Assembly (NCBI GenBank): GCA_002746115.1
Contig: NVXL01000016.1
Span: 1 to 56,558 of the forward strand
DNA from: Alteromonadaceae bacterium
GTDB lineage: Bacteria > Pseudomonadota > Gammaproteobacteria > Pseudomonadales > Cellvibrionaceae
Reading direction: 5' to 3'
Length of the DNA: 56,558 nt
The translations under genes and the position numbers were made by a program. Below, in pieces: positions 38,782 through 48,373 of the stretch. The notes under the pieces were generated by a model. That model ran no database searches. It saw only the letters and a program-made list of their open reading frames with translations, and was not told where the DNA came from. Position 1 is the stretch's first letter, and the number at the start of each line of letters is the position of its first letter.

Positions 38782-39123
38782 TTAGCTTCCACTACCCTCA
38801 TATTTTTCAATAATGCGCCGAAGCTCTTCCACCGGAATATCCGACTGCTCTGACTTGCTATAAAGCGTGGTCAAAACAGTTTGATCTGAGGATTTGAGAT
38901 AGTAAATAACCCGATAACCCCCACTCTTTCCTTTCAGGCTATCACTGTTTTTCACTCGTACCTTAAAAGCAGTATACCGACCACCACTCTGCAATTGATC
39001 GCCGGGTGTTTTTCCAGCTTCTAGCTCTATCAATAACGGTGTAAGGTCGCCACGCAGAGAGCGGTATCGACGAGAGAGCTTTCTTAGTGCTCGCTTAAAT
39101 TCCGGGGTGTAATTGAGCGACAT
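38782..39123 (-). CDS. RelE/ParE-family toxin
   Basis: 113 residues. Begins YTPEFKRALRKLSRRYRSL, basic like RelE/ParE mRNA endonucleases or gyrase inhibitors, with a later GKSGGYRVIYYL strand and a C-terminal LYSKSEQSDIPVEELRRII helix. Its ATG abuts the antitoxin stop (shared base at 39123). Whether it cleaves mRNA or hits gyrase is not visible. Confidence 0.85.
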   Translation of the reverse strand: MSLNYTPEFKRALRKLSRRYRSLRGDLTPLLIELEAGKTPGDQLQSGGRYTAFKVRVKNSDSLKGKSGGYRVIYYLKSSDQTVLTTLYSKSEQSDIPVEELRRIIEKYEGSGS

Positions 39124-39338
39124 TATGTATCAATGCCGTTCCAAAGGGTTTCTATTGGGTGGGTATCACCTGCCATTGCCTCCTTCCAGCCTTGCTCAAA
39201 GCTTTCTGTGGCGCTAGGCAAGCTGACACTTTCCCTGAAGCTGTGGACGATGGTCAGCAACGCAGGCAAGTATTCATCTGGTACTTGCTGGATCTCTTTT
39301 GCTAGTTGCTCACCATAGGGTGTTTGTAAATCTGCCAT
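39123..39338 (-). CDS. Antitoxin of the RelE/ParE-type pair
   Basis: 71 residues from ATG 39338 (GGAG eight bases upstream; the ATG at 39344 is too close to it). Acidic C-terminus FEQGWKEAMAGDTHPIETLW is the toxin-neutralising tail typical of small antitoxins encoded before RelE-type toxins. The N-terminal half (TPYGEQLAKEIQQVPDEYL) lacks an obvious ribbon-helix-helix, so DNA binding is not assured. Upstream inverted repeat may be its operator. Confidence 0.82.
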   Translation of the reverse strand: MADLQTPYGEQLAKEIQQVPDEYLPALLTIVHSFRESVSLPSATESFEQGWKEAMAGDTHPIETLWNGIDT

Positions 39339-39369
39339 TATCATTACTCCGTTCTCTTGCTAAGCATAT

Positions 39370-39398
39370 CAAGTTTCGGCAGGCTTTGCCGTAACTTG
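39370..39398. promoter_or_regulatory. Inverted repeat upstream of the RelE-type pair, possible operator
   Basis: CAAGTT-T-CGGCA and TGCCG-T-AACTTG form an 11-base palindrome with one mismatch and a 5-base centre. It lies 32-60 bases upstream of the antitoxin start, next to a TATGCT box, so it fits an autoregulatory operator. Confidence 0.45.
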
Positions 39399-39490
39399 CC
39401 TTATTGAGCGAAAGCTTCCAAAGTACGCAATTCCATAGATTCGGTTAAATAATACGACGCTTTTGACGGTTTCCGTGTATAAGATAGAAC

Positions 39491-39517
39491 AAAAAACCCA
39501 GCATGTGGCCAGGGTTT
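39491..39517 (-). terminator. Rho-independent terminator of the decayed porin-like fragment
   Basis: On the minus strand AAACCC, 12-base loop, GGGTTT and a run of T. Lies about 63 bases after the stop of the outer-membrane remnant, reading toward the toxin-antitoxin pair. Confidence 0.6.
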
Positions 39518-39579
39518 GGGCACGAACCGAAATGCCGTCAGTGACGACACCTTGTAGTTCGATTTTTCACTCTAGCGAC

Positions 39580-39666
39580 TTAGAATCTGTAGCTAGCACC
39601 AAAGGTGATTCGGCGATTGGTAAGGCCTTGGAAACACCCGCCCAAACATCTCTGTCGGTGCCATTA
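39580..39666 (-). pseudogene. Decayed C-terminus of an outer-membrane beta-barrel protein
   Basis: On the minus strand one frame reads GTDRDVWAGVSKAL and, after a one-base shift, another reads NRRITFGASYRF and stops at 39580. The terminal aromatic Phe with alternating residues is the sorting signature of beta-barrel proteins such as TonB-dependent receptors or porins. Only about 27 codons survive, without a start. A terminator still follows. Read by eye, so the family is tentative. Confidence 0.5.
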
Positions 39667-39674
39667 AAAATGGC

Positions 39675-39707
39675 AAAAAAGGTGCCTCACGAGTAGTGAG
39701 GCACCTT
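39675..39707 (-). terminator. Strong rho-independent terminator after fliD
   Basis: Perfect 12-base stem AAGGTGCCTCAC / GTGAGGCACCTT with a 5-base loop, and TTTTTT on the minus strand. A second hairpin (TGCCATT/AATGGCA, 39659-39675) follows at once. Confidence 0.9.
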
Positions 39708-39709
39708 AT

Positions 39710-39856
39710 TCAAATGCGTTTTAGCTCGACAGTTTGATCGCCGACATCCAGTAAATCGTAGAAACCTGCACGTTCAAACGTCCGACCATCATTGGAAGTT
39801 TCAATCTGCACGCGAGTAGGTGCTCGGAGGCTACTAAAGTCATGTATAAAAGAATA
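39710..39856 (-). pseudogene. 48-codon open frame in phase after the fliD stop, discoidin-like remnant
   Basis: After the fliD TAG the same frame continues for 48 sense codons to TGA 39710, three bases before the terminator. It contains FSSLRAPTRVQIETSNDG, then RTFERAGFYD and DQTVELKRI, which resembles the second half of an F5/8 type C (discoidin) carbohydrate-binding domain (compare the domain at 54370-54760). No start codon or ribosome site. Either a degraded gene end captured downstream of fliD or a readthrough extension; I favour the former. Confidence 0.4.
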
Positions 39857-41881
39857 CTAGTTCTTACTCGCCGTAAACGGTAAAGTATTAATCAAATTCT
39901 CCAAGAAACTACCAGAAGAGTTTAATCCGTTAAGGATATTTTCCATGGCGATAAACTGCTGAATTAAGCGCCCTTCGAAAGCGCCTATACGACGATCAAG
40001 TGATTCTTGTTCGGTTGTAAAGCCACTGAGACGCTGAACTAACGTGGCCTCTTTATTGGCAATTAAACCAGTACTAGAGAGAAATTCATTCACTAGGGCA
40101 TCCATTTCACCGGCAAAACCACGAGAGAAATCAATAGTGCCGCCGGTAGCATTTTCACCGACAATCAAGGTTAGACCTTCCGCATCACTGCCTAGCGGCG
40201 GCAATAACACTTCACCTAAGCCAAAGGCCACCTGCCCGTTGACCACGCCAGAAACATCACGGCCGGACTGGCTAATACTACCTGCCAATAACCCGAGGTC
40301 AGCCTCAGCATCAGCACTAAGACCGCTGAAAGAAATACCAGAACCTGCGCCGTATTTATTAGTAGTGAAATTAAAATGGTCAGTATCAAAGGTCACCACA
40401 AGGCTGGCATTATTAGCCGCAAGCGTCTCGTCGCTATTAATTAAGGTTTGCAAGGCAGCCGCCATCGCGCTACCACTACCATAATCAGCTGCGGGCAAAT
40501 TCAGAGTGCCTGACTCAATACCGTTCACGGTGATGTTGAAGAAATCAATTTTTCCGGTCGTATCAAACGATGGAACCGTGTCAGAGGTAAACACTGTTTT
40601 CCGAGGCGTTGTTGTGATGGTAACGTCGTAGCTTCCGGCAATGGTTTGATCACCAAAGCTATTAACACTAATATCCGATGCACTACTAGAATTGTGGGGC
40701 GCAAATAACTGCTGTATATCTTCGAAATTACTTTCAATGGCGGCACTAAAATCTTCGTCATCAATACTTAAAGTGCCGTCCAGTTCGGTACGAATACCGA
40801 TTGACGCTATCGTAGTAAATGCGCCTTCAGTGAGGCCAGGGATGGTACTGCTAATATTAGTCCGCAACTGAGAAATAATTGACTTGGCTAAAGAGTCATT
40901 TGCAAGCGAGCCCTTCTCGTCATTTTCCTCATCAAAACCAATAGCCGTTTCAATTTCACCAAGAAAGTCATTGTATGCGGTCACAAAATCACGAATAGTC
41001 TGCTCAGCAAAATCTTTATCGTCAGTGACTGTGACGTTCACTACTTCGCCGACCTCGGTCTTTTTGGTAATATCCAAAGACAAACCGTCTACCACGTCAT
41101 CAATTTTGTTAGATGAACGTGTGATTGCTAATCCATTAACCGTAATTTCAGCATTCTCACCGGCTTGGTTCTGAGTCATTTGCTTAACAGTGCCGCTAAA
41201 AGCAAAACGAGATAAACCGGCATTATCAGTATCGGTTGGAGTACCGCCAGCTTCAGCGGCGGTAATTTCAATCTGGTTGTTTTCACCTGACTCGGCTGAG
41301 ATCAACAAACGAAAACTCGTACCATCGTTAACAATACTCGCTTGCACGCCCATATCAGCGTCGTTAATTGCGTCACGTAAACCTGAAAGAGTATTGTTAC
41401 TGCTGTCGATGGTGATAGTTTTTGACGTGGATTCGGGGTCTTCAGTAAAGGTCGTGACGCCGGCATCGTAATCACCAAAGCGGAAAGTCAAATCACCAAG
41501 ACCGACAGCATCATTCGCTGCCGTAAAGCCGGTCGAAGATAGGGATTGGGCTTTAGCGATATTGCTAACGGTAAAGTCGTAGGAGCCCGGCAGTACATCG
41601 GGATCTAAGTCTGTTGGAACCAATGCGGTGCTATCGCTAAATGATGCGGCTTTACTAAACATGCCTTCAGGGTTAGTCACCGCCTCGGCGGCATCTTGCA
41701 GGGTTGCTAAAGCACTTTTTAACAAGCCGTAATCGGATATTTGTGATTCAGTCAGCTCTTTTTTATCATCAATCCGCGTCTGAGGGCCGATCTTTTCGAT
41801 CTCAACCAACTGGGAAACAATATTGTTGGTGTTGATACCTGACCCGATACCGAGGGACTGAATAATATTGTTATCGATCAT
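39857..41881 (-). CDS. fliD: Flagellar hook-associated protein 2 (filament cap) FliD
   Basis: 674 residues, larger than the 450-550 usual. N-terminal SLGIGSGINTNNIVSQLVEIE and C-terminal FEGRLIQQFIAMENILNGLNSSGSFLENLI are the coiled-coil ends that pentamerise at the filament tip; the middle carries an enlarged beta-rich exposed domain, including an FG-loop region absent from short FliDs. It guides flagellin folding. A fliS chaperone gene, normally next, is missing. The 380-base gap upstream carries a 10-base stem hairpin. Confidence 0.95.
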   Translation of the reverse strand: MIDNNIIQSLGIGSGINTNNIVSQLVEIEKIGPQTRIDDKKELTESQISDYGLLKSALATLQDAAEAVTNPEGMFSKAASFSDSTALVPTDLDPDVLPGSYDFTVSNIAKAQSLSSTGFTAANDAVGLGDLTFRFGDYDAGVTTFTEDPESTSKTITIDSSNNTLSGLRDAINDADMGVQASIVNDGTSFRLLISAESGENNQIEITAAEAGGTPTDTDNAGLSRFAFSGTVKQMTQNQAGENAEITVNGLAITRSSNKIDDVVDGLSLDITKKTEVGEVVNVTVTDDKDFAEQTIRDFVTAYNDFLGEIETAIGFDEENDEKGSLANDSLAKSIISQLRTNISSTIPGLTEGAFTTIASIGIRTELDGTLSIDDEDFSAAIESNFEDIQQLFAPHNSSSASDISVNSFGDQTIAGSYDVTITTTPRKTVFTSDTVPSFDTTGKIDFFNITVNGIESGTLNLPAADYGSGSAMAAALQTLINSDETLAANNASLVVTFDTDHFNFTTNKYGAGSGISFSGLSADAEADLGLLAGSISQSGRDVSGVVNGQVAFGLGEVLLPPLGSDAEGLTLIVGENATGGTIDFSRGFAGEMDALVNEFLSSTGLIANKEATLVQRLSGFTTEQESLDRRIGAFEGRLIQQFIAMENILNGLNSSGSFLENLINTLPFTASKN

Positions 41882-42136
41882 AATAGAACTCCAATTTTCC
41901 CGATTGTCTATTAAACCCTAACAGCGCTCGGAAAAGGCACTGGCATGAATCGCCAAGACCATTAAATCACAAATTTAAACAGCTAAGTTAAAATCAATCG
42001 CGTTAAAGCTAATGAGTTAGAACCCACTGTTTTTTATCACATTTCCCCCAAGACTTACGACGAAATTAAATTTATTGCGCACCCCGAAAAGCAGCCACTA
42101 ACACTCTCGCATTAGCTTATTGCAAGGGGTTATTAC

Positions 42137-42169
42137 CTTGAGTTTAGTTAACAACACCGTAAACTCAAG
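42137..42169 (-). terminator. Hairpin between flaG and fliD
   Basis: Perfect 10-base stem CTTGAGTTTA / TAAACTCAAG with a 13-base loop, about 90 bases past the flaG stop. No T-run follows, so it may attenuate rather than end transcription. A smaller GTGGT/ACCAC hairpin lies right at the flaG end. The rest of 41882-42260 shows no gene and I found no clear fliD promoter. Confidence 0.45.
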
Positions 42170-42260
42170 CCTAAAAATACCATCTCAGAACGACAAAACA
42201 GGCCCTTGACCTAAGCCAAACACCCCCAAATTTAAACGAAGTGGTAATACCACAAAGGTA

Positions 42261-42737
42261 TTAACCTAAAGCATTGAGTAAGTGAACCTCACCACCTTCA
42301 TTCAATTTCTTTGCCAACTCTAAGAAAACATCTTCGGGGATTTGACGAATTAGATCGCCAGAGTCACTATCGATGACTTTGACGACAGTTTGTGCCGTAT
42401 CGGCATCCACATGGAACTGTAAATCACGCTGCAAGCTCTGAACATAGGTGTTCATCTTCGCTATTGCATTCTCCACTTTAGCGGCGGCTTCCTCAGAAGC
42501 ACGTCCAACTGCGGCATCTTTACCGGCTTCAGCAACTGGCGCGACACTACTGGCTTGTTCAGCCTCGGTGCTTGGCGCAACTTGGCTGCCGGCGGGCAAA
42601 CTATTGCCGCTTTCACCAGATGCTGCCGCTGCCAGGCCATCTTTAGCGTTAGCCTTAGCGTTATCATTTGCAGTTACTGGCCTACTGCCACTAGGCACAA
42701 GCTGAACTACAGGCTGTATTGCTCTCAGTTCGTTCAT
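42261..42737 (-). CDS. flaG: FlaG-family flagellar protein
   Basis: 158 residues. A variable Ala/Ser-rich first half (about 1-85) precedes the conserved FlaG domain: MNTYVQSLQRDLQFHVD, VVKVIDSDSGDLIRQIPEDVFLEL and LLNALG at the end. FlaG limits or modulates filament length in Vibrio and Pseudomonas. Between flagellin and fliD, the normal position in polar-flagellum clusters. Confidence 0.9.
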   Translation of the reverse strand: MNELRAIQPVVQLVPSGSRPVTANDNAKANAKDGLAAAASGESGNSLPAGSQVAPSTEAEQASSVAPVAEAGKDAAVGRASEEAAAKVENAIAKMNTYVQSLQRDLQFHVDADTAQTVVKVIDSDSGDLIRQIPEDVFLELAKKLNEGGEVHLLNALG

Positions 42738-42940
42738 GGGTTAACCTCTCTTAAGCACGCACGCGCCGGTGAGTCTCCCCACCAGCTTTGCGCGTATTTC
42801 CAATATGTTAATAATTCCTATTATCCTTGTTTTTCGTCTTCCTTAACCCCATTTTTTCACATCCTAGTGAATATTTTTATTCCTTTTTGTTTCACTTCTT
42901 TCATCATTATTATTTACATTCGCGCAGCTTATTCTTACAT

Positions 42941-42980
42941 AAAACTAGCAAGCACTCGGAGAACCAAGTGATTGCTAGTT
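42941..42980 (-). terminator. Rho-independent terminator of the downstream flagellin gene
   Basis: On the minus strand AACTAGCAA..CACTTGG and CCGAGTG..TTGCTAGTT pair in a long stem with one bulge and loop TTCT, followed by TTTTATG. Begins 8 bases past the flagellin stop. Confidence 0.85.
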
Positions 42981-42987
42981 GACTATA

Positions 42988-45069
42988 TTACTGGAGAAGC
43001 GAAAGTACTTGCTGCGGTCTGGCGTTAGCCTGAGCCAACATCGCCTGAGACGCCTGCTGCAATACCTGCGCCCGACTTAACTTCGCGGTTTCTGACGCGA
43101 AATCAGCATCCAAAATCCGCGACCTTGCGGCCGATGTATTTTGCGATACATTCGACAGGTTAGAGATGGTAAAATCGAGCCGGTTATTGGCCGCACCAAG
43201 CTTCGATCGAGACGCATTCACACTCTCTAGTGCATTATCAATTACCCCGATAGCTTTTTGCGCATTAGCCGCCGTATCAATTGTGATTGACGATACCGCA
43301 CTACCAAAGGAGCCTTCACCGAGGGTATTCGATTCTCTTAGACCTAATGAGGACTGAATTGCAGCGTTTGTTCGGTTATCGCCAAATTCAACCGAAATGG
43401 GATTGCCGTTTTCACTCGTCAGTTGTAAGCCCGCTACAGCGGTGATAACGTCAGACGAGTCAATTGTGGCATTAGTAGACTCAACAAATGTCCCACCCGA
43501 TGAAATATAGGTTTGCGTGATAGTCTCAAGGCCAACGGCAGAACCAATGAATTGCTCAGCAGTGGAAGTATTACCCGCCAAAGTAATCTGACCTTGGCTA
43601 GACTCTAGCACTAGGTCAGTACCTTTCACACGAGCCGTAACACCGGTGGCGTTAGAGAAGACGGCATTAAACTTCTCAGCAAAGTCTGTCACCGTATCAG
43701 TACTAACAATGTTTAGGTCGCCATCCACACCATTTACTCTCATGCCTTCAGTCGCACCAATAGTAGCTGAAGCTTCAAAGGTTGTAGTGTCAATAACTAT
43801 TGAAGAAAAAGCTTCTGCTTTAACACCCGTCTGATCAGTAATGTCGTTAATAGCGTCTATTTTACCTGCCAAGCTACTCGTATCAGTGACGCCAACTTCC
43901 ACACCATTGATCGATAAATCACCTACCGACAACGCTTCGTTAGCGCCGCCTGAGTTAACGACTAAGCCGATGCCCTGAATAACACCAGACTCTCTTGACT
44001 CACGGAAGCCGAAGCTTTCGATGTTAGTGTTGTTACCCGTTTGCCCCCTCTCTATTGTGACCTCATCGCCGTTATCAGAGGTGAGAATAATCTGGGATTG
44101 AACTGCGGCAACACTCAAGCCGGTTGTGCTGTCTGCATCAGTCACAGTGATTGAGCGTACGCCCTCTGCCGATATTGACAAGCTTCCGTCATCATTAACA
44201 GTACCGCTTATAATCCCACCCGTGGCCTTACCGATTTCATCAGCAAGCTCTTGTAAACTTTCGGTATTAGCGACGTTATAAGTGGTGGTTAAGCCATCGC
44301 CGCCGACAACCGCAAACTGAACCCCGCCCGTTCCAACCACACCCGTACCCACTGCAGTACCATTAATTTGAACCACCGCTGACGCGGTCACACCATTAAT
44401 GTTTTCAGAGATTTGGGTCGTAATATCATTAAGGGTATCGGTAGATTCAATCGCGCCAACCGCTTGACCATTAATCAAAATATCCTGCTCATCCAAAGCG
44501 AGCTGAGAACCTAAAGCTGCCATCGTTGCACCAACAACATCGGCTGAGATTGAACCCATACCTAAGGTGTCTGCATCCACAGCGTCAATTTTAAAGGCGA
44601 TAGTTTGGTTGGCCTGGGCACCTACTTGCAGTTTAATTTCACCTTGACTGCCATCGAGAATATTTTGACCGTTAAAAGCGGTAGTTTCTGCAATACGATC
44701 CAGCTCTGATACAAGCTGTTGTACCTCTGCGTCCAAACTCGCCCTATCCGTGTCATCGTAAATTCCGTTAGCAGACTGGATGGACAGTTCCCGCATACGC
44801 TGGAGGATGTTAGTGGTTTCGCCCAATGCACCTTCAGCTGTTTGAATCAGTGAGATACCATCGTTTGCGTTTCGAACCGCTTGGTCGAGACCACGGATCT
44901 GAGAAGTTTGACGATTTGAAATTGCGAGACCGGCGGCATCATCTGCTGCGCTGTTAATACGCAAACCTGACGTCAATCGTGTACTTGCTTTATCGAGTTC
45001 GGCACCAGAGCTTACCAGCTGACGCTGAGCATTGATGGAACCAACATTGGTATTTACAACTAATGGCAT
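42988..45069 (-). CDS. fliC: Flagellin, 693 residues
   Basis: Conserved D0/D1 ends: MPLVVNTNVGSINAQRQL and TRLTSGLRINSAADDAAG at the N-terminus; [20 protein letters not shown] and ADFASETAKLSRAQVLQQAS at the C-terminus. Between about 175 and 590 lies a long Thr/Ser/Gly/Asp-rich beta region, including repeats of the flagellin_IN type (VTVTDADS, TDQTGVKAEA). Export is by the flagellar type III route, with no signal peptide. AGGAGG precedes the ATG. The large surface domain offers many Ser/Thr sites for pseudaminic acid. A sigma-28-like promoter lies upstream. Confidence 0.95.
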   Translation of the reverse strand: MPLVVNTNVGSINAQRQLVSSGAELDKASTRLTSGLRINSAADDAAGLAISNRQTSQIRGLDQAVRNANDGISLIQTAEGALGETTNILQRMRELSIQSANGIYDDTDRASLDAEVQQLVSELDRIAETTAFNGQNILDGSQGEIKLQVGAQANQTIAFKIDAVDADTLGMGSISADVVGATMAALGSQLALDEQDILINGQAVGAIESTDTLNDITTQISENINGVTASAVVQINGTAVGTGVVGTGGVQFAVVGGDGLTTTYNVANTESLQELADEIGKATGGIISGTVNDDGSLSISAEGVRSITVTDADSTTGLSVAAVQSQIILTSDNGDEVTIERGQTGNNTNIESFGFRESRESGVIQGIGLVVNSGGANEALSVGDLSINGVEVGVTDTSSLAGKIDAINDITDQTGVKAEAFSSIVIDTTTFEASATIGATEGMRVNGVDGDLNIVSTDTVTDFAEKFNAVFSNATGVTARVKGTDLVLESSQGQITLAGNTSTAEQFIGSAVGLETITQTYISSGGTFVESTNATIDSSDVITAVAGLQLTSENGNPISVEFGDNRTNAAIQSSLGLRESNTLGEGSFGSAVSSITIDTAANAQKAIGVIDNALESVNASRSKLGAANNRLDFTISNLSNVSQNTSAARSRILDADFASETAKLSRAQVLQQASQAMLAQANARPQQVLSLLQ

Positions 45070-45191
45070 GGTAAGCCTCCTAACCGTGAATTTGTTAGAT
45101 TGCTTGCCGAGTAAGTTTGGCTTGCAACCAGAAGCTCAATGCGTTGCTCTTTGTCATTATGTAGAGCATTTATGAGCGCTTCTAGTTTCAG

Positions 45192-45218
45192 GTTTCGACC
45201 GCAGGCTTGAGATCTTTA
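45192..45218 (-). promoter_or_regulatory. Sigma-28-like promoter of the 693-residue flagellin
   Basis: On the minus strand TAAA (45218-45215), 15 bases, then GTCGAAAC (45199-45192), compared with TAAA-N15-GCCGATAA. About 120 bases before the start codon. Confidence 0.5.
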
Positions 45219-45457
45219 GTCTTTTTTATAAATAAATTTGAAGAGGAAGAATATCCACTGTTTTTATAATTTTAAATACAAAAAATTCTAATCACACTTA
45301 AGTATCGCTATAGGATATAGCGCAAAAACCCATATCAGTTATGCGATATAGCTTTTTAAAATATACATTTAAACACACCGCCATAAATCCTTTTATCATG
45401 CTGTGTTTTGCAATCCACTTGCCTGCCACTAAGATAATCCAATACAAAGCAGCCTTA

Positions 45458-45508
45458 CTATTACTACATCTATTGCTACTACAACTATTAATACAACTAT
45501 TGCCACAA
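45458..45508. repeat. Degenerate CTATT tandem repeat, four units
   Basis: Units of 12, 15, 12 and 12 bases (from 45458, 45470, 45485, 45497): CTATTACTACAT, CTATTGCTACTACAA, CTATTAATACAA, CTATTGCCACAA. Lies between the two flagellins. Farther left, 45306-45322 is a 7-base-stem hairpin (CGCTATA/TATAGCG). Confidence 0.75.
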
Positions 45509-45529
45509 GGGAAAAAGCATTACCCTTGT
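45505..45529 (-). terminator. Short hairpin over the stop of the 720-residue flagellin
   Basis: ACAAGGG / CCCTTGT stem with an 11-base loop containing the TAA stop. No T-run beyond it on the minus strand. Confidence 0.35.
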
Positions 45530-47682
45530 AACAATTGCAGTACTTGTTGTGATGACGCATTCGCTTGCGCCAACATCGCTTGCGAGGCTTGTTGCAGTAC
45601 CTGAGTTCGACTTAACTGTGCAGTTTCTGCAGCAAAGTCAGCATCCATGATCCGCGACCGCGCAGACAAGGTATTCTCGTTGACCGAAAGTAAGTTGTTA
45701 ATGGTAAAATCAAGTCGGTTATTGGCCGCACCAAGTTGCGCACGAACAGTATTGATCGCCTCAAGACCCCGGTCAATGACACCGATAGCTTTCTGTGCAT
45801 TGGCTGCCGTATCAATACTGACACTCGCAATCGCGGTACCGAAGCGCCCGCCCGCTGTCGAGTTCGCCTCTATAATACCAATCGTTGCTGGGTTGGCATT
45901 ATCGCCCAACTCCACACTAATCGGATTACCGTTAGTACTCGTCAGCTTAATCCCCGCCTCAATTGTCAGTGCTAGCTGCGTATTCGCTGCAACCGCCTCT
46001 AACGTCACGCCGCCGCCGGTAGCAGCAAAGTAAGAACTAATTTGAGCCCCCGCAAGCGCGCCATTTGCACCAAAGACATCGACTGCAAGCGCAGTACCTG
46101 CTGCAATCCGAATGGAGCCTTGATCAGATTCCAAGACTATTCGTGTACCCGACAATCGAGCCGTCACACCAGTGAGATCCGTATTACTATTAAAACCGTT
46201 AACAATATCAATAGAAGTCGCCTGTGAATCGACTAGCCCCAAATCAATTGATACACCATTAATCACCAAAGTATCTGCCGTGGTATTACCCAAGGAGAGG
46301 TTAGCGTTGCTAAGATCCATGGTCATGGATGCAAATGCATTCGCCACAACTCCAGTATCTTCACTTTGCTCATTAATCGCGTCAATTTTACCTTGCAGCG
46401 TATCGGTATCGTCGTTATCAATGGAAATCCCATTAACGCTAATATCCCCCACATTCCAAGCCGTGGCCGAAGCGGCTGAGCCAAGGCCTACCCCGCTAAT
46501 CACGCCCTCTTCTGCACTCTCTCTAAAACCGAGGTCTTGAAGGGTTTGCAAAGTACCGGTAGCACCACGCTCCACAGTAATCGGGTCACCATGCACAGAG
46601 GTAAGAATAATTTGACCTTCGGCAGAGTCCTCAATCGCCTGCGCCGTACCCGCTGCCGCGGTTGGGTCATACACATTAAACCCGGTCGCCTGCTCCACTA
46701 GCTGTGCGGACACAGCGGAGGGTAAGTTATTTGCAGCGAGCGCCCTTACGACGATAGAAGAACCGGAGTTGTTAGTAATTACTAGCTGGCCAGAATCGTC
46801 TATATCCGCTGAAAGAATACCACCAGTAGCATCGCTGATTTTATCGACCAGCTCGCTCATGCTTTTGGTATCGGTGATATTGAACACGTTATTACCACTA
46901 CCATCAGCCGATTGAACAGTAATTTGCATCTTATTACCGTTCTCCAGCACACCATCACCTACTGTGATCCCCTCTAAGGAGGTAAAACCGGATGCGTCGA
47001 CGCCCAAGACACTGTCATCAATATTATCGATTAAGTCTTGAAAAGTATCCGTCGTACCAATAAAGCTACCAATCGACTGGCCGTTAATTAAGACGTCGGA
47101 CTCATTTAAGGTAATAGCGGTTAGATCGGCTGTAATTTCCGCACCTAACAAATCCACACTGACTGAGCCCATCCCTAAGGTTTGAGCATCCATCGCTTGG
47201 ATCGAAATTTCAATAGTTTCATTCGCTTGCGCGCCCACCTGCAGCTCAACGCTACCCAAACTACCATCTAACAGTGTTTGACCGTTAAAGGTGGTGGAGT
47301 TGGCAATACGATCCAGCTCCAAAATCAACTGCTGCACTTCAGCGTCGAGCGTAGCTCTGTTTTGATCGTCGTAAATTCCGTTGGCAGACTGGATGGACAG
47401 TTCTCGCATACGTTGTAGAATATTCGTTGACTCATCCAGCGCACCTTCCGCCGTTTGAATTAATGAAATCCCGTCGTTCGCATTACGAACAGCTTGTTCC
47501 AGACCACGCGACTGCGATGTCATTCGGTTGCTGATGGCTAGACCTGCGGCATCATCTGCAGCAGTATTAATACGTTTGCCCGATGATAACCTTTCCATCG
47601 CCGTCGCCAACTGATTTCCAGAATTCACAAGCTGCCTCTGAGCATTCAAAGACTGCGTGTTGGTGTTAATGACTAAAGGCAT
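45520..47682 (-). CDS. Flagellin, 720 residues
   Basis: Paralogue of the adjacent flagellin. Ends [18 protein letters not shown] / [18 protein letters not shown] and [20 protein letters not shown] / [20 protein letters not shown] are nearly the same; the central domain (about 175-620) is equally long but clearly diverged. GGGAG precedes the ATG at seven bases. Its promoter is sigma-54-like, unlike its neighbour, so the two are probably expressed at different stages, as in Vibrio where one flagellin depends on sigma-54 and the others on sigma-28. Confidence 0.95.
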   Translation of the reverse strand: MPLVINTNTQSLNAQRQLVNSGNQLATAMERLSSGKRINTAADDAAGLAISNRMTSQSRGLEQAVRNANDGISLIQTAEGALDESTNILQRMRELSIQSANGIYDDQNRATLDAEVQQLILELDRIANSTTFNGQTLLDGSLGSVELQVGAQANETIEISIQAMDAQTLGMGSVSVDLLGAEITADLTAITLNESDVLINGQSIGSFIGTTDTFQDLIDNIDDSVLGVDASGFTSLEGITVGDGVLENGNKMQITVQSADGSGNNVFNITDTKSMSELVDKISDATGGILSADIDDSGQLVITNNSGSSIVVRALAANNLPSAVSAQLVEQATGFNVYDPTAAAGTAQAIEDSAEGQIILTSVHGDPITVERGATGTLQTLQDLGFRESAEEGVISGVGLGSAASATAWNVGDISVNGISIDNDDTDTLQGKIDAINEQSEDTGVVANAFASMTMDLSNANLSLGNTTADTLVINGVSIDLGLVDSQATSIDIVNGFNSNTDLTGVTARLSGTRIVLESDQGSIRIAAGTALAVDVFGANGALAGAQISSYFAATGGGVTLEAVAANTQLALTIEAGIKLTSTNGNPISVELGDNANPATIGIIEANSTAGGRFGTAIASVSIDTAANAQKAIGVIDRGLEAINTVRAQLGAANNRLDFTINNLLSVNENTLSARSRIMDADFAAETAQLSRTQVLQQASQAMLAQANASSQQVLQLLQG

Positions 47683-47788
47683 AATTATTCTCCCACTACT
47701 CGAAAGTTACCAAAAGCTGTTGCGTGAATTCCGAGGTTTATATGTTCACAACACTTTCTTGGCGATTTTTCAATCTAAGCAATGTAAA

Positions 47789-47802
47789 GCAACTCACATG
47801 CC
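47789..47802 (-). promoter_or_regulatory. Sigma-54 promoter of the 720-residue flagellin
   Basis: Minus strand TTGGCATGTGAGTTGCTTT: GG (47802-47801), ten bases, GC (47790-47789), matching TGGCAC-N5-TTGC apart from one base. Predicted start near 47778, leaving a leader of about 95 bases. Confidence 0.75.
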
Positions 47803-48373
47803 AACCACATAGAACATTGATTTTATTAGCTTTTGTTGACTTCATTGATACCCCATAATTAAAAGCGGCAACTATTGGCTAACGGATTAAGTGGTTTGGA
47901 GATATTTTTTGCCGCTTTGCCGCTAAGTGAGTGGCGGACATTTGACGCCGGGTGTGGGCGGCAAGATATCTCCTGAGTTAGCTGTGAATACGTGTTGCCA
48001 TATACAGGTACGCATAAAGTTTTCCGGGTTGGAGAGAGTTTTGGGAGTGTAGATGGGAGGGATTTATATAGAAGAGGCTACGTGATGGTGATGGGGTAGA
48101 GTGAAATACGTGCCAATGTGGACTTTTTGGTTAACAAGTTCTTTGCTGTTCATGCGAGGTGAGCAAGGAGTGGACGACTGAAGCTAGACCATATAGAAAA
48201 CTTTTCAGGGAGTGATCTGCGCCTCGGTGTTAGCGAGGGATTTCCTGCCCCTGAAGTTATACGAATATAATGGTTACCATTGGTGCCGGAGTGATTACCG
48301 GTGCATCTACTTACCGTATAACCAAGCTCATCGATTCTGTATTTGGAGCAAAGGCTCACAATGGGAGGTAACA
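47803..48373. other. Gene-free region between flagellin promoter and toxin module
   Basis: About 570 bases, G-rich in part (GGGAGG, GGAGTG runs near 48030-48060), with no convincing frame. The sigma-54 activator sites for the flagellin promoter would be expected here, 80-200 bases upstream of it, but I cannot pick them out. Confidence 0.4.

Noticed and set aside
41882-42260. Sigma-28 promoter candidate for fliD
   Set aside because: A TAAG and GTGATAAA pair exists on the minus strand near 42040-42065, but the spacing is two bases short and the match is weak.
45341-45604. Plus-strand 87-codon frame between the flagellins
   Set aside because: Half of it is antisense to the flagellin 3' end, the other half is the CTATT repeat; no ribosome site.
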